64,000 nucleotides of DNA from Sordaria brevicollis (Eukaryota > Ascomycota > Sordariomycetes > Sordariales > Sordariaceae): NCBI GenBank assembly GCA_033439795.1, contig JAUTDP010000002.1, positions 3,658,001 to 3,722,000 of the forward strand. The letters are read 5' to 3'. Positions 39,153 through 55,800 of this stretch are shown in pieces (positions within the stretch are counted from its first letter, which is position 1; every line of letters begins with the position of its first letter). Under the pieces are notes generated by a model. The model worked only from the letters and a program-made list of their open reading frames with translations. It did no database searches and was not told the origin of the DNA. Made by a program: the position numbers and the translations under genes.

Positions 39153-42100
39153 GGTGTCGATGGGGAAATGTGTTTGGTGAAGATGCTCAAGTTGCCGGAT
39201 TATAGCAGCAAAGAGCGGGTGCGGTTGCTGTACAGAAGCCTCGTTTCCGTAATGACGGTAGGGAATGACTATTTTCAGGATAGCGTTGTATAAATGGCAA
39301 TGAAGGTGATGATGTGACGGCTACTGTCGTGCGGGTTTCTGAAGTACAGATGAGGTCAAAGAGTGTAAGTCGGTAAGCGATAAGATGATCCCTAAAAAGA
39401 GTGTGGTTGCCGAAGAGCGGCCGAGGGAAAAAAGAGTGTAAGGGGGAGAGGGATGGCAAAGAGAGAGTGAGGAGCTGGTAGCGAGAAGGTTGTCTACATC
39501 TCAGCAGGAGGTGAGCTTGGTCCTTTAATATAAGTGGGTGATCTTTTCAGTATGGCGAAGGTCGTTGAATGCTGTCAGGGTCTAGAATTGTTCTGGAACA
39601 AGAGAACTAATCCCACTTCGTCTCTTCCTCTTTTCCTTATTCTTATCTGTTTTGGAGCATCAACCGGCCACTCAATTTCAAGGCACCGGATCCTTTTCGG
39701 TGCCAGCATCCGTTTCAAATCCGCTCCTTGGTCTGTTATACGGCCTGTCGGTGAAAGTGCAACGGGACTTAGAAGTGCAATACAGAAGACAGCGTCCACG
39801 TCAACAGTTGGCCCACCCAAAAGGTTTAGCTTCATGCAGGAACGTGCGAAGGAAAGCAATATGGCCCAATCAAGAGAGAGCTCATCCTCGGTGAATCAAT
39901 GAGGTGTTGGCATCGTTAGACGTGATCGACAAGAAGGTTCGAAAGAAAGGTTAGAAAAGAAAGTCATCTTCTTTTCCTTAGGATGATGCATAACGTGCGA
40001 CCCATTGTCAGATATTGCAGGTTTCCACCAGCACCCAGAGACCGTAAACCAGATCACTGTCCATGAGTATTTCAGATGGCCAATGCAAAACGTGATGGAA
40101 CTATGTGGCTGTTTTTTTTTGTTTTTTTTTTGTTAGCTTGAGTCAGAAGACAAGTGTACATGTACTCTAAAAAATTGGCACCCCGGGAACGAAAAGCAGC
40201 CCGCTTAAACTTAGCTATCATGCCTTTGCAAAACACTCCTAGCCGGACCTAATGATAGGGTCGCAATTCCGGGTCTCGAGGTCGCGGGTTCTGGGGAGCG
40301 GAGAGGAAGCTAGACAGGCTGTCGGGCTACCCACCTGTTCCAACGGCCACAACGGTCTCTTGAGATCGGTCTCACCATCTGCAGGTCTGGTGTGTGGATT
40401 CGTATGGATACTTCTTGCTCACGTGCCACTCCTGGAAGCTATTCGGCAATCTTCCCAGTTTCCACTTCGTTGCCTCGTTGCCTTGTTGTCGGGGTGTTGA
40501 TGCAAGGATATGAAGGCATCGACATTACGCCTCTGCTGTAAGACTTCTTGAGTGATAGCGGTGCCGGACCGGTGCCGGTACTAGAGACGTAGTGAACGGG
40601 ATCTTTTGTAGGAGGCCTCTCTGGGTCGTGCTTCTGTTATGAAATTAAATTTTGGCGGTGAGCGGCTCATTCAACATTGCGTGGTGAATGCGTACTTCAA
40701 GTACGTTTCTTTTGCTGCGTTGATGTTGTGGAAGAAGGGGGGGTCCATTCGTCCATATTTTGCCAAGTAGCCAGCTGTCAGCCCCCCCTCACTGAAGAGA
40801 TTCTGCAGCATTTGCCGTCGCATCCTTTTATTGCGTTCCTGTGTGTTTTGGCCCGTTTCAGAGACGAAGGGCTGGGATTTCGTGGAAGGAGAATGTACCC
40901 GAACAGGCTGTCAAAAAGGACGTGATGTTTTGGCTATGAAGACGCGCTCTTCGCCTTGATGCATTTCGCGTGACGTAGTTCATAGGTCCGATAAGCGATA
41001 ACCGGTAATCGGGATGTGGGGTGGGAAGTTCGATTGCATGAAACCCTCTTTCATTGCATGCAGCATCCTTTGCAAATACATACTGATTCAGCTACCGAGG
41101 GCAATAGGCTTGCCAAGGTTTCTCTTCCACCCTTTTTCACCATAATTATCCAACTCTTATCGGCTCTGCTTTCCACCTTTGCCTTATGTTCTCTGCAGAT
41201 AGCCATCACAAGACTATGTACGAGTTGTAAAAATTCGAAATACATTCGTGAGAGAGTCCTTGATCTACAGAAGTGGTCTGGGCCGTTTCAAGGCCAGACG
41301 AGTACTGTTATGCGGTTCAACCTATTGGTCTGGTCTTACAAACTCCGGGGATGGATATACGTTTAACAGCATCCGTCAACGCGCTATCAGCCAAGCAAGC
41401 TTTTTTGCGGGCGCCTTGCAGAGCTACCCATTAACAAGTGTTAGTGGCCCCTATGCACGTGCGTGGTCCGTATGATCATGGCTGTAACCGTCACAAAAAA
41501 AAAAAAAAAAGTTCACCTTGAGACACTCATCGACGACTCAAGGCCGAGTACGTTTTCACTTGTTCTATAACCATAAGTCACTTTGCAAAAAGTCACTTAT
41601 AACATGACTTGTTCAAATGCATATGGTGCTCTCTGGAGGAGAAGGAAAATGCCACTTCAAACCTATCCCCGTTCAACCAAAACGACATCACCACGAACGG
41701 GAGCATTCGCTAGTTACCCAAGTTCCCTTCTGTATGTTACAACAGTAAGTATGGCCAAGAGCGAATAATGATGCATTATCGCATGTTGAATAATCTATGA
41801 AATGCTAAGCTGCTTCTTGGTTCCTTCAACCGACCGGGATAACGTTCTCATACATGTAAGTGACATTCTTGAGATGCAAGTCTCACGGAGTTAAAAAGCA
41901 GTCAGGTTGGAGATAGATAGATCTATATGAGTCAAATTTGCCTTGAACACCGATGGCCTGAGAAAAGCCTTGCCATTTTCGCCGTACTTCCGAGTACCAC
42001 CAGATGATGAAAACTGAAAATCCCAGACTATAATAGAGCAGCAACCATTCGCTTTCTCAAAAGAGTTCACGTAACCGGTACAAAATGCAGCAAAGGATAA

Positions 42101-42858
42101 AAGCAAGCATCCCGGAATAACCCGCGCCTAACCATGCTGTTTAAATGATACAAAGCCCAAGACTAATCCGCCATGAAGCTGTTACCACACCATACCCTTC
42201 TCCGAGGGTAGAACAAATTTTCTCTCTTTTCCCAGCATGAATGGAGAGTCAATTGGTGAGTTTAGGTGGAGAGTGTTCAGCACATAGCAGACGTAGCCTG
42301 GGCATAATAAGATGCAAGACGAGTACCGCAAGCCAATAGAAAGAAGAGGAACGAAGCGGAAATCGGAAGTGAAGAAGCGCTGCCGTTGTTTCCGCCATCG
42401 GAAGTATTAGGATAATCCACGCCGGTCCAGACCGTCTTTATTTAGAAACGAGGGATGAAAAATTCAATGTTAACCGTTTTTTCCTGTCGAGCCCACCATC
42501 ATGCAAGACCTATTCTTCTTTTCGAGATATGGAAATAACGGAAGACACGAGGAGATGATAAGGTAGAAAATCCCGTTGGAGGTTCAAATTGCGAGCCCCG
42601 AGAGATCTTGAACTCCATGCCATCAATGGCTCCAATGTAGGAACAAATGTTGAGATTCAAATTCCAGCCGGTGTCTCAATCCATCTGAAGATGGGAACGA
42701 TCCTGTGGCTCCACGCTTCCCGCCTGACCGCAGTCTGGCAGGGGGTTGCTCGGTACCAGATAGGTAGATTCCGGAAGAGGGGAAAACGCGCTGTGGGTGT
42801 ATAGATTCGAATCCAGAGAACCGACAGGGAAGTCCGAGCCACTATCCTTCACGTCGTA
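39153..42858. other. Gene-poor spacer, 3.7 kb
   Basis: No gene I can support on either strand. It contains two adjacent T-runs near 40110-40130 and an A-run near 41495. The right end is the 3' region of the zinc-finger gene. A 50-codon minus-strand frame around 42290-42440 ends in a hydrophobic stretch, but no start or splice link is evident. Confidence 0.45.
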
Positions 42859-44720
<1,862 letters not shown>

Positions 44721-47700
44721 CTTGGCTGAATCTTGCGAATCTCAAGAAAATATGCAGGGTGGTCTGTATCTGATGTGGCAACGCTTCCCACAGCTGGTTC
44801 CTTCTTCAGACCCTGATTTTTCAAATGACAGAAAACAGAAGGATGATCAAGTGGCTCCTGATGTAAACAAGAGCTATAGAGAGAGGTCAGCAGGCGGTTG
44901 ACAGTGACTTAAGCGGTGAGCAAGCTCTATAATTCAGATCTAGATGATCATGGGTACACCAAAACAAATGATTGGGACTTGGCGAGTCGTGGACCCTACG
45001 CACGTCTCCAGGTGGCCCTGGAACCATGAAATGCAGTGTGTTTGACACCTGCCGGGACTTGACTGAGGGGAAGGGAGCAGGGCAGACAACGAGAGACGAA
45101 CATGAGGGCTCTTACCTCAGAAGTCAGCCAGAAGCTATGAGGGAGGATCTCGAAAGGATTCCAACGATCTGGCGTTATCGGACTTGATATCTAAGGCCGA
45201 TCTTGTGAAGCCGTATATGGCCTTGCTGAGTATCGATGAGGTGAGGCGTGCACGGTTCAAGTGCAATCCAAACCAGGGGTCCTTACACGCGGGACGCCTT
45301 GACCACCGATCAATACCCAAATATGACGACGTCAATCTAGTCGTCGCACCGCCGCAGTATCCCGATTGCTGAACGGGGTTTTGAGGTTTCGCCGCACAGC
45401 CCGTTCGTTCTACGTGCTGAAAAGAATTATCAAAAATTGCGACCGAGATTTCCGGCTTCGTCAGTTGACAGGACGGGTGGGTCAGAAACGCTCCGCTTGC
45501 TCCGTCAACTACTGGTATCAACTCTTTCCGAAAGAACGGGAAATGCCGAGATGTTTCGATACAGGATGGACTGCCAAACAAACAGCCTGGACGGATCGCA
45601 GCAGATGAGCTGGGGATGATAGGTTCGAAGCGACCTGTATCTTGCCGGTGAGAGAAAGATGCAAAGGCCTTGGCTTTGTAAGCTCGGGACGACCTGCACC
45701 TGCAAAGCAACGGTTGCTGAGCACCGACGGTTGCGCTCACAGCTCGAGCCCTGTTATGTCCTGCGCTTGAACAGTCGTCGGTTCGTTCGCACGAGGTAGC
45801 TGCGCCGTGTTTGTGAGAATCGAGTCGACACAAGTTCTGAAATGGAGGATGTCGAGTATCGGAGAGTGGACCAGTAAACAGCTCCTGGAAGCTACGGAGG
45901 ATATGTAAATGTTAGCTTTGAAGTCCAAGCAGACTGAACTGTAAAGGCGGCGAAATCGACAACAGCAAGCTATGGTTTCAATGAGTGCTCGAGAAGCAGG
46001 CAATGGGAGCGATTGAGCAAGGCCCGCAGAGTGGTCCAGTCTGGGAACTGTCAAATGCAACAGCTTGTTGGGGAAATAATGGATAAATGACACGCGGACG
46101 GTGCAGGTGTTGTAAGGCAAAGCGCGCTGACCAAAAAGTGTATGTACAATTATCGATAACTGATGAGGCGAAAGCAAGGCACGGCGACGAGATGGTGCAG
46201 CGAGGCCAGCAAAGCTGCGAAATAATCAAAACAGCCAGATCCGGTACCAGAAGATGCAAACGCGCGTTCGGCCACCGGTGGTGTTGTTATTCGAAGGAGG
46301 AGGGATGGGAACGGGAATGGGAAAAATGAAAAAAGAAAAAAGAAAAAAAGGATCGGAGTCGTCGGGTGTCCTGTTCGTTCGAGGAACTCTTGAAAGCTGA
46401 AGCCGAAGCAAGCACGTCTTGTACCGCGCTGGGCAGCTCCCACTACTAGTAGTCCGTAGTAGTGACAGGGCGACGGGGGTAGGTGGAAGGTGCTACTGCG
46501 CATTTGATGATGCTCGGACCACTTTGTTGATGTGAGTCCAAATGAAAAGCACGTACCTCTTTGACACTTTGATATTCGTGAGATCCGTGTGTCTTCCGTC
46601 ACGATGGAGTACAGAGCACCGCGTTTCGATGCAACACGACGAACCGCCTAAACAGGGTGACGTGGAATGAGCGCGTGGGTTTTGGAGGTGCGAGAAAGAG
46701 GCGTCGCGGGGAGGAAAGGTAAAAAAAAAAAAAAAACTCGCAGAAAAATCGAGCTGCTGGAAAATTTGACGTACGGTGGAATGTAATCGATGTTAAAGAG
46801 ACAGGGCAAATGGATGATGGAGCGCCGTGTCGCAAAAGTCGCTTGACCGCCCGGGAGTCCTGGACGTGTGTGTGTGGCCGTGAGTGGGTGGACTGGATTG
46901 AGGTGGGCACGGTCCAGTCGAAAAATAAAACGGTGGAATCGAGGCCTGCCAGTGCCAAGAACAAGTGCCAGCAGAAAAAGGGAAAACGAAACGGCTCCGC
47001 GGGAAATGGAGCGTGAATGAATGTGTGGCACTAACAGCGGCCGGGGGGCGGATGTCAAAGGTGGAGCATCCATGCCGGGAAATGGGGGGCGGATAACAGG
47101 GTGTTCAACAGCTTGTTCAACGGCTAATTAAAGCCTTAACGGGAATTTGAAAAATTTGGGCCGGTACCTGTACTGTCAACATTAACAGTTAATTTCATTC
47201 AACGGCCGTTAAATAGAAAGTTCCGTTGTAATACTTTTTGAAAGGGAAAAAAAAAAGAAGATATTCTTCTTCTTCTTTTTCTTCTCCTTCTTCTCCTTTT
47301 TCTCTTCCTTCTTCTTCTCCTTCTCCAAAGTTTTTTTTTTTTTTTTTTTTTTTTGAAGAAAGAAAATTCCTAAAGAAATGGCAAGGTCACGATTTGAATT
47401 GGTAATCTACAGAATATCTACAACTACAACTACCACTACGATAAATAACCACGGGTGTGGGTGTATGCGCGAGAGAGGGGAAATTAGAGTTTATATGGTT
47501 GATTTGGAAGTTGACAAGGAAGGTGTGGAAGGTAAATGAGAAGGCGCGATAGCGAAAATGAGGAGGAATGACACCTTGAACAGCGGATAGAACGGAATTC
47601 AAATCTAGAACAGAAAAATAAATATAAAATAAAAAAGAAATACAACACGGCTTTAAGGCTTCAAGATCTTTTATAACCAAGGTTATTATACTAAGAGGTT

Positions 47701-50700
47701 ATAAATAATACCTAATGTTAAAATTTCAACAGCTCTTTTAGTCCCTGTTATTCGCCCCTCCTTTCCCTCCATGGATCCCTGCCCTTGTGCCTTGGCACCT
47801 CGGTGAGTCTCCACGAGCATTTTGGTTTCGCCAAATGTGTCCGTGCGTCATCTTGGCACCTCTTTGTCAGCTGGCACAAGTTCACAACTCTTGTCTGTGG
47901 CAGGTCATTTTATCATCTGATACAAGTAGAAAGTACCTAAAAACCACGCGCTATGAACGCAATGAACACAACCTTTTTGCAAGCACTTAAAGCAACTACT
48001 TCACTAGTGGGAAGTTGTTATACTTATGGATGGAAGCGAGCTGAGGAAAAGTGGCATCGATGGGTTCCAAATCGAGTTCATGCCAATGAAGTGTCGACGC
48101 TTCAGTTTCAAGCTTACCTACAGAGAAACCGGGCACGCCAAGCCAAACACAGATCAGCGGCGGCGAACCTCCATCGAACTTCCGTCTCAACGAAGTTGGT
48201 TGTTGATATCTGGTGTATGATTCTGCTGCTAATTGCCTGCTTTAGTCCCTTGTTTCAACAGCCAATTCTCGCATTCGGCTTCAAACATGCACTGAAGGGC
48301 ATGCGCATATGCTAGGTAGGAACTGTGGTGTTCGCGGATCACGTTGAGATGGGGCCCACGGCGATAAAGAAATTGTCCAGTCTGTCAACTTGATTTTCTC
48401 GATCTCGTTTCAAGGTTTCTACTACATGTGTCCGTGCCATCATCGGTTGTTAAGCTTTACACATCTACGCTTACGCAGGCATATCGTTAGACTTGCACCG
48501 AAACTGTTGGTCATAATCAATATCATGACAAGGTAAACATGCATAAGCCATAACGAGTGTGTCGCCAGGTCAGCCGGGCCTCATCAGAACGGAGGCCCCA
48601 TCGTTTGGCATCATATTGTGCCAGTACCCCGTAAGTGTCTTTGCCTTTGATTTAGCCTCAAGGACGGTGAAACAGCCCTACGCGGTAAATTGAAGGCTGG
48701 CCTCTCGCGTCTTCTTTGTCGTGATATTTCTCGCAGTTGGTTGGACGTTGATGGTGGAGCCAGTCCAACAAGCCAGCCAAGACGGTTTTCCCGTTTGCAT
48801 GAAATGGGCATTTCGGATGGTTGCACGCACATGGCGCTCCTGGGGACGGACTGCCACTCACAAGCCGCGCATTTTTGGACAGGGGCAGTGGTGGGCGCTG
48901 TTGTGGTACCTGAGATTCGCGAGGAGATTGAAACTTGTCCTCTTGAGGAAGGTTTCGAGAAGGCTTCCAGAAGCCCCATTGATTTCCGCTTGTTTTGGAT
49001 GATGCACCTCGCCTCGCAGCAATCCATGGCTCCTGATGCAAGTTGCCCTGGTTGAGTCCATTTTCTCAACGCAAGCCATTTCCCCATGGTGGCCACGGCC
49101 CAGACACCCTCTTCATCTGACATTATTGCCAAGACGAGGCGGGCATGCCATCAAGATGAAATGCGATAAAACAGTAACGGAAAACGATCAAAAAGAGATG
49201 ACTGATGATACAGGAACAAATGAAACACGACGGCTTCTGGATCGACACCACGATGGTTTTTGAAATGAGCTCCAAATAGCATCGGGATTTCTGACAAGCC
49301 AGTTGGGTCTCGCCTGGATCCATGGGAAACGTGGAGGGCGGCAGTTCGGGACCAGGCAAGCCAGGCACCAAGGACAGGGCGAGATTGCTGTACCAGGACA
49401 CATGTGCGCAGGATGTTTCGAAAGCTTCCAATGTTCGATGATCGTTCTAGGAGGTGGACCCCTGGTTCATGCCACGCGAGATGGATGCCCACCCAAATCT
49501 GTCAAACTCTGGGCGAATTTTCCATCCGCGTCCGTCCAACCAGTTGCTACCATCAGCTGAGAAAATCAATGTTACAAACCGTTTACGTTGGGCAGTCAAT
49601 AATAATTTGAATCTCAAACTATCGATTGGGATAACCAATGGACATCGTACCTAGTATTACACCGCTGCGCAACATTGACACGAGAGTGGGACGAAGTTGG
49701 AAAGATCATGATGGTTCCTCCACAGGTCTCATACCTCCACCAAACCAAAATCAAAGAGAGAATGGTCCATATTGCGAGAGATTCGATAAGATCGGGCTTC
49801 AAAAACGTTTCGACGGAAGTTGTCGGTGTGATGAACACGGAGATGTTCCGGCAAGCGGCAGCATGATGATTAGGTATTGAGTTGGTGTTAGCACAGAACC
49901 TGGCTTCAGTCTCAGATGACCCGACGTCCTCTAGTAAGACAGTACGTCAGATGTTGATCTTCCGCGCCGGAATCTCAACGACAACTCTCCTTTCCCTTCG
50001 GCTGAGCCGTTCCTGATGTTCCCATGAGCGATCACCAATTCTTTTTGTCGCGGTAAAGGGGCTCAGACCAGCTGTTCCCGCCAGAAACGAGCATCTCTGC
50101 TCCACTTTTTCAGGAGGGGCTGGATCCAACCAATCACAGAGCCCGGCTGGATGCCGGCGGCTTCTTGTGCGGCTGCGAGCTTTTGACGACGACCACCCGC
50201 TGAACCCTCTCTTGACAACATCAACTATCGGTCAGGGAAACATGGAGCTCTCCTTTCCCTCAATGCCTCGGCGGTGAACACAAAGTTTCCCGGATTTTAA
50301 CATCTTTACACAGAAAACACCCATAAGAGATTGAATGCAGTTTCAGGAATACTTTTTCTGGCCTGGAAATCATGCCATCCAATACAGCTCCAAAACCAAC
50401 CACCACATGCCTCCAGACCCATGTCACTATTCACAATATCGTCAGTGACCTATGTCCTACGTCAGAACTTTCGGCCAAGCATCGATTCATCTCGAAGTGA
50501 TATCTGAACCCCCTTTTCCATGTGGCTTTCTCTCAAACACCGACAGATCGACATGCCAAGAACCGTTATTTTTGATCCACCTCCTCTCTGGTCCTAACCC
50601 AACCGATCGCGCCGAACGGATGTCCAAACTCGGTCTGCATGACCAAAGAGAAGTAATGCTGAACCTGCTCATTCCCAAATTGTCGGTATCGCCGAAGCTG

Positions 50701-52826
50701 GGGAAGAGAGGCATCAAATGAAGTCAGTTTCCCGCTTCTTCTTTTCTCGGTTTCTGATATGGCTAAAAATAGAGCCGCCCAACTAAGATGAGATTCTCAA
50801 ATGCCTGATCTGGCATTCCCCAGCCGTTGAAGTCGGACACAGTGACTTTCGTTTCAACGACTGCCGAGATTCCGCGGATCTGGACGAGCCCCCGGTCCCC
50901 CGGTCCACACCTGTCATCGGTCTCTTCTTGACCGACCACGTTCACCGAATCACCCTTTTTCATCTTTCCTCCCGGTCACCGACAGGGTCCCGACTGCTGG
51001 CCCTAGACTAAAGAGACCGACTGGATGAGAAACGGTCCGTGACATCCGTGACGGACCACGTTCGCTCGCTCGAAACATGCGGAATTGTTTCCTCATCTGC
51101 GTTTCGTAAGGAACTGGCTAACCTACAGAGCGGTGCGCGCCGTCGGTCAGTGTACGTCATTTTCAATGTCTAATGACCACCTAAAACGGGATCTAAAAAG
51201 GGGAACCACGATACCACACCGCAATCCCGCACCATCCCTAACATGGGTTTCTTTCTGAGACCAACTTCGTGGTTTGATGCCATGTGGCATTATGAATCAA
51301 ATCAATAAATCTCCGAAATGATACGGACTGCTTCCATTTTGGTGTCAGACCGTATACGTCAAAATCGGAAACGAGACAAAGCTTGAAATAGGGGCAGCAT
51401 ACATTTGGATCGACCTCGACGGACTTGTTTCATTCTCACTTACCCATCTCAAGCTCAAACGATCTAGGCAAGCTTGTCTAATGACTTTAAGATATGAGAT
51501 TGGTAACCACATATGCCACGGTCTATCTGCTTACAATTGATCTAGTGACGTCACTTCAGGATTGGGGAAAAAAACGACTGTCAAAAGACACTTGCTCGAT
51601 TCTCTCAACATATTCGCCGACGGATGATGGGAAGTTGAAAATGTGAAAGTTAGCGCATTGGCATTCCATTCCATTCCTTCTCGTCTCTATCTGTCCAACC
51701 GGAACACCACAGATACCGTGACAGAAATATCCAGATCCGTTAGGACAAAGTGCTCGTGTGGTAGGGTGCACCAGTCTCAAAGACGAGAGTGATTTTGGTT
51801 GCGTTTGGGTCTTGGTGGTGTTGAAGCGCCTCTGTCATCGACCGCAAGCTTCAGCTGTTTGTTCGAGCCGGCTTTTTTCCCTTCTTCCACTTACGACTGT
51901 TGCCATGAACTTAAAAACCAGGACAGCCACTGCAAGATGCTCCTGAGATAAGCTCCATCCAAATGGGTCCTTCCGTTCCGAGAGTTCCAAATCGTGAGGT
52001 AGGAAGGTGCAATGCGTGTAGAACTTCGTTTTAGGAAGGAACAGGCCGATCACGCCATTGATTCGTGTCGGGACGATCGTTTCTTTCCATGGGGGCAGCA
52101 TGGCCACTATGAGAACGCTGATTCTGCGGATATTCATCCCCACGGCATGTATTCACCTTGACACTTCACATGGAAATTCCAGCATGGGGAAGATGCCCAG
52201 TTCTACCACCACGGACAGATATCAACATTTCTACGGCAGCTCATTAGTGCTTTGTCACTCAACAGCAACGGGACCGATTAGAGTAAATGCAATTTCCTTC
52301 TGTCCTGTCCTCTCGACGATCAGTTGCTCCAAGGAAGGCGTCCTCCATGGGACGCTCTTGTCGTTCGGTGACTCTTCATAGAGCCTTCCACAAATGGTTT
52401 ACATCAGTGCCAACTTGACGTGTTCTGATAAGGAAGGTACGATGTAGGTCCTACCAAGTGGAAAGAGCCGAGGGATTGGCTGACTTGGCCGGGAAGGAGC
52501 ATTCAATGTACCCCCTTGCCTCTTCTTTCCCGTTTGCCCTGTGATCTGGAGAGAGTTTCTACTTGACTCCCATCATCATCACTCTCCCCAAACATTTTTT
52601 GCTTTCACGACGTGTTGCTTCAGTGAAATTGTGCTTTACTCGAGGCTCTGTGCCCTTTTCAAAGGTTCACCCTTGTACGCCCTGTTGCTGCAGTACTCTT
52701 CGTTTGTCACAGTGAACTTCACCTCGACAATTATCTATTCCCCTGCTTGACTCATCTTTGGAACTCGTCCGCTTCACCTCCTCTACGATTGATCATCAAT
52801 GCTCAAGTTCCGCCAGAGTGTCAAAC
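44721..52826. other. Gene-poor region, 8.1 kb
   Basis: No gene I can support. The left part probably contains the transcription factor's promoter and long leader. The stretch 47100-47760 is AT-rich with several short inverted motifs: TTATAACC at 47671 with GGTTATAA at 47697, and AACGGCCGTT near 47200. The right end (52500-52826) is CT-rich and is the probable leader of the coiled-coil gene. Several frames of 100-230 codons lack ATG starts or domains (45135-45833, 48611-49132 minus; 47953-48315 plus). Confidence 0.5.
47264..47354. repeat. Polypyrimidine CTT-type tract with 24-base T-run
   Basis: Imperfect TTC/CTT repeats from about 47264 to 47326 are followed by a T-run at 47331-47354. It is a simple-sequence tract in the AT-rich part of the gene-poor region. 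Confidence 0.9.
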
Positions 52827-55800
52827 ATGGATCCTCCATCCCGTACTAGACCCTTCAACTTCGAGAGAACGGAGGACGACGCGGTGTCCACCGGACCTAC
52901 AAGCTATCAACACGCACTGCCCAGCAGTGAAGTTGAGGTACCATACTCGGCCATAACGAGCCCAAACTCAGACCGCAACGGCACTTATCACACCAAATCG
53001 CAGACCTCGCAAGATGTCATCGAGGAAACACCCAGGAGCTTGCCACTTGCTCCCGAGGAGATGGGGTTGATCGAAAGACCAAAATTAAGGAAGACGTATG
53101 AGCTCGATCAAGACTTCGAGTTTGGTCCTGCATGTCAGATCAACCCAGGGCAGTTCACGAAGCAATTGAAAAATCCTGGCCCGCTCTGTCAGACTATTCA
53201 ACCGCCGATTTTGACTTCCGGGCCGGCTAGTAACGACAGAATACCTCCGCAGCCCGCGTTTCCTATGCAAGAGCCATCACAGGCGCAGCACATCGAGGAG
53301 AGGGTCAACAATCATGTTGTTTCTGCGCATACCCGGTCTCCTCCTGCAATATTGGAACAACCAAGGTCCGTTCCTCTCAAGGAACTCGATACACAAGGCC
53401 TCGAACGACCTCCGGAACAGCCGATTGTCACTCGTCACCCGCCAAAGGGACGCCCCTATGGTGATGTATCCCCACCGTCCCGTCACAGATCTCCTAAGGC
53501 CGCAATGCCCCTCCCACGGCCACATATCAATGTATTACAAGCGAAGGCCAGTGGAAAACCTGCTTCAAGTAGGACACCGGATGCTGGACATTCCCACACT
53601 ATTCATCGAGCCTCCGGTTCCGTCCTCAATGACTCAGGACTCACACAACCACATGGAAATCCTGCCACAGTCGTCAATGGGGTGAACATCTGCGGTGACA
53701 ACAACAAATTTCCAGCCCCCCACAGAAAAGGGGTTGTTGCCATGGATGTGGAATACCAGCTCAAAGAAAGAGAGCGGTCGAAAGACCGAGATCCACACAC
53801 AAGCGCTACCATATCACACACGGGTGAAAAGTCACTCGCGCACATGGTTCACTGCCAGGATATTGGCATGGGAGGCTATAGCCTCCCGGGTGGTCCCACA
53901 AACGGAGATGTTGTCAACGGGGAGCCAAGAGCGCCACATTCTAGGTCTCTCAACAACCCCGACACTCGGCTGCCCAAGGTTACCAGTCCGTACTTCGAGT
54001 CTCGCCGTCAAGAAGAGCCGTCTCCCCCTAGCGGCGGAAAGTCTCACAGATCTCGTAATGCCTCGGAACCCCACATCGCTGGCTCGGACAAACCGTCCAA
54101 CAGAGGAGCTGGAAAAGTGCACACTTCTTCAAAGCCTCGAGTCGTCTCTCCAATCCGCCGCCGTGCAGTAGCTCCAGCTGCTCGGTCGCATAAGCAACGT
54201 TCGTCGAGAGACACCAGGATTGAACACAAGCAAACTCCTCGGCCATCTTTGGAAGGGTCAAACGTTTCACGGAGAAGGGCAGCTCCATCTACAACTGCAA
54301 GGTCGGAAATAATCGACATTCCCAGTACTCCCGGAAGCGAGATGATAAGATCGAGCCCGGACACCAATAACAAGAGTGTCAAGATTAGCCAAGAGTTCAC
54401 CAAAGACCTAGCTGGCGTTCTCAATCGCTTCACCACTCAGCACAACTCCACCAGGCAGGAGCTGAGGGAGAAATATCACAAGTACATCAAACAGCTCAAG
54501 AAGAAAGTCAAGGATCGCGAACATGAGGTCAAAGAATATCTCTCTCAGATTGACGAACAAGCCATCGGAATTCGCGAGCTCGAAGACTCTAATTCAAACA
54601 TGGCCACAAAGATCGAGGAGCTCGAGCATTCCAAAGAAGAGCTGGCCCGAAAGGTATCAGAGATGGAGGCAATGCTTGAAGTCACGACTGAACGGGGCTC
54701 AAAGGCGGAAAACAAATATCGCAAAGTCAAGGACCACCTCAATGCGGCGATTGAGGAACAGCAAAAGCTGTACCTGATGTCCAAGTCGCAATGGGAGAAG
54801 GCCATCAAAGAGGTCCGGGAAAGTGAACGCAACCACGAAGCGTTGTTGGAAGAGATGTTGCAGAGGACAGAGGTGATAAGACAACAGATGTTGGAAAAGG
54901 TCCGTCTGACAGTCGGTCAGTGTAGACAAGACACTTCGGAATGTAAGTAAGACCTGTATTCCTGCAGCGACAAGATCTGACAGCTCCCTAGTGTATGGCC
55001 AGATCGGTGCCCTCACGCGTCAGATACAACAGAAAGATGTCGAGTTGAGCCACGAAAAAGAAGCTGTAAAGATATTATCACAACAGCTCGAGACCCTCAA
55101 GATTACCAATGAAGGTCTCGAGGGGCTCAGGTCTCAACAGAAGAACATCCTGGGCAAGTTGGACGAACAGAACGAGCATTCAATTCACAGACAATCAAAG
55201 GCTGAAAAGGCCTTCGGAACCAGGTAAGCAGCTCACCTTGGATAATGATTGTACCATTGCTAATTTCAGTAGACTGGACCAGATTACCGACCAAGTCGGA
55301 TCAGTCTTCAAAGCAGTCTCGGAGCAGCCCCAAATACTGCCGGTCATACAGAGCCAGCAACAAGAGATACTAGAGCGGTAAGTATAATCTTCGGGTTGTT
55401 CAGTGCTTGGTATTGACTTCTTTAGGATCACATCAAAGTTTGAGGCTGTTATCGTGTCCACCGGCGCTACCGAGAAGACAGCAACCCAAATCTCGACGGA
55501 CATCAAAGCCAACATAAAGAAGATCCTGACACAGTTGGGCAACGAGAAGGACCGTCTGAGTCAACAATTGAACGAAACAGTCACGGAAAATGGCAGGCTT
55601 GCGGGCTGCATCGCCGAAAAAGAAGAGGCATTCAAGACTTGCCGCGAGGAGCTGCAAGACTTGCGGAAACGCTTTGAGGACCAACAAGCCCAATTCAGTC
55701 AGCTTCAGGCTCATGCTGTGGAGTTGGAAGTCACTCGTCAGGACAATCAACCGCTCAACCAACAACTTCAATTCGCTCAAGCAGAAATCCAAAGGTTGGA

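Noticed and set aside
42290..42440. Minus-strand frame ending in a hydrophobic stretch, like the tail of a GPI-anchored protein
   Set aside because: It is only about 50 codons between stops, with no ATG, no credible acceptor and no upstream exon with matching features.
45619..45640. GGTTCGAAGCGACC, resembling a tRNA B box
   Set aside because: There is no A box, acceptor stem or anticodon stem upstream. Other B-box-like matches, such as 42579, failed the same way.
45135..45833. A 232-codon minus-strand frame upstream of the zinc-finger gene
   Set aside because: It has no ATG start, Ser/Arg/Cys-rich random-like composition and no splice support. It more likely lies within the regulator's promoter or leader.
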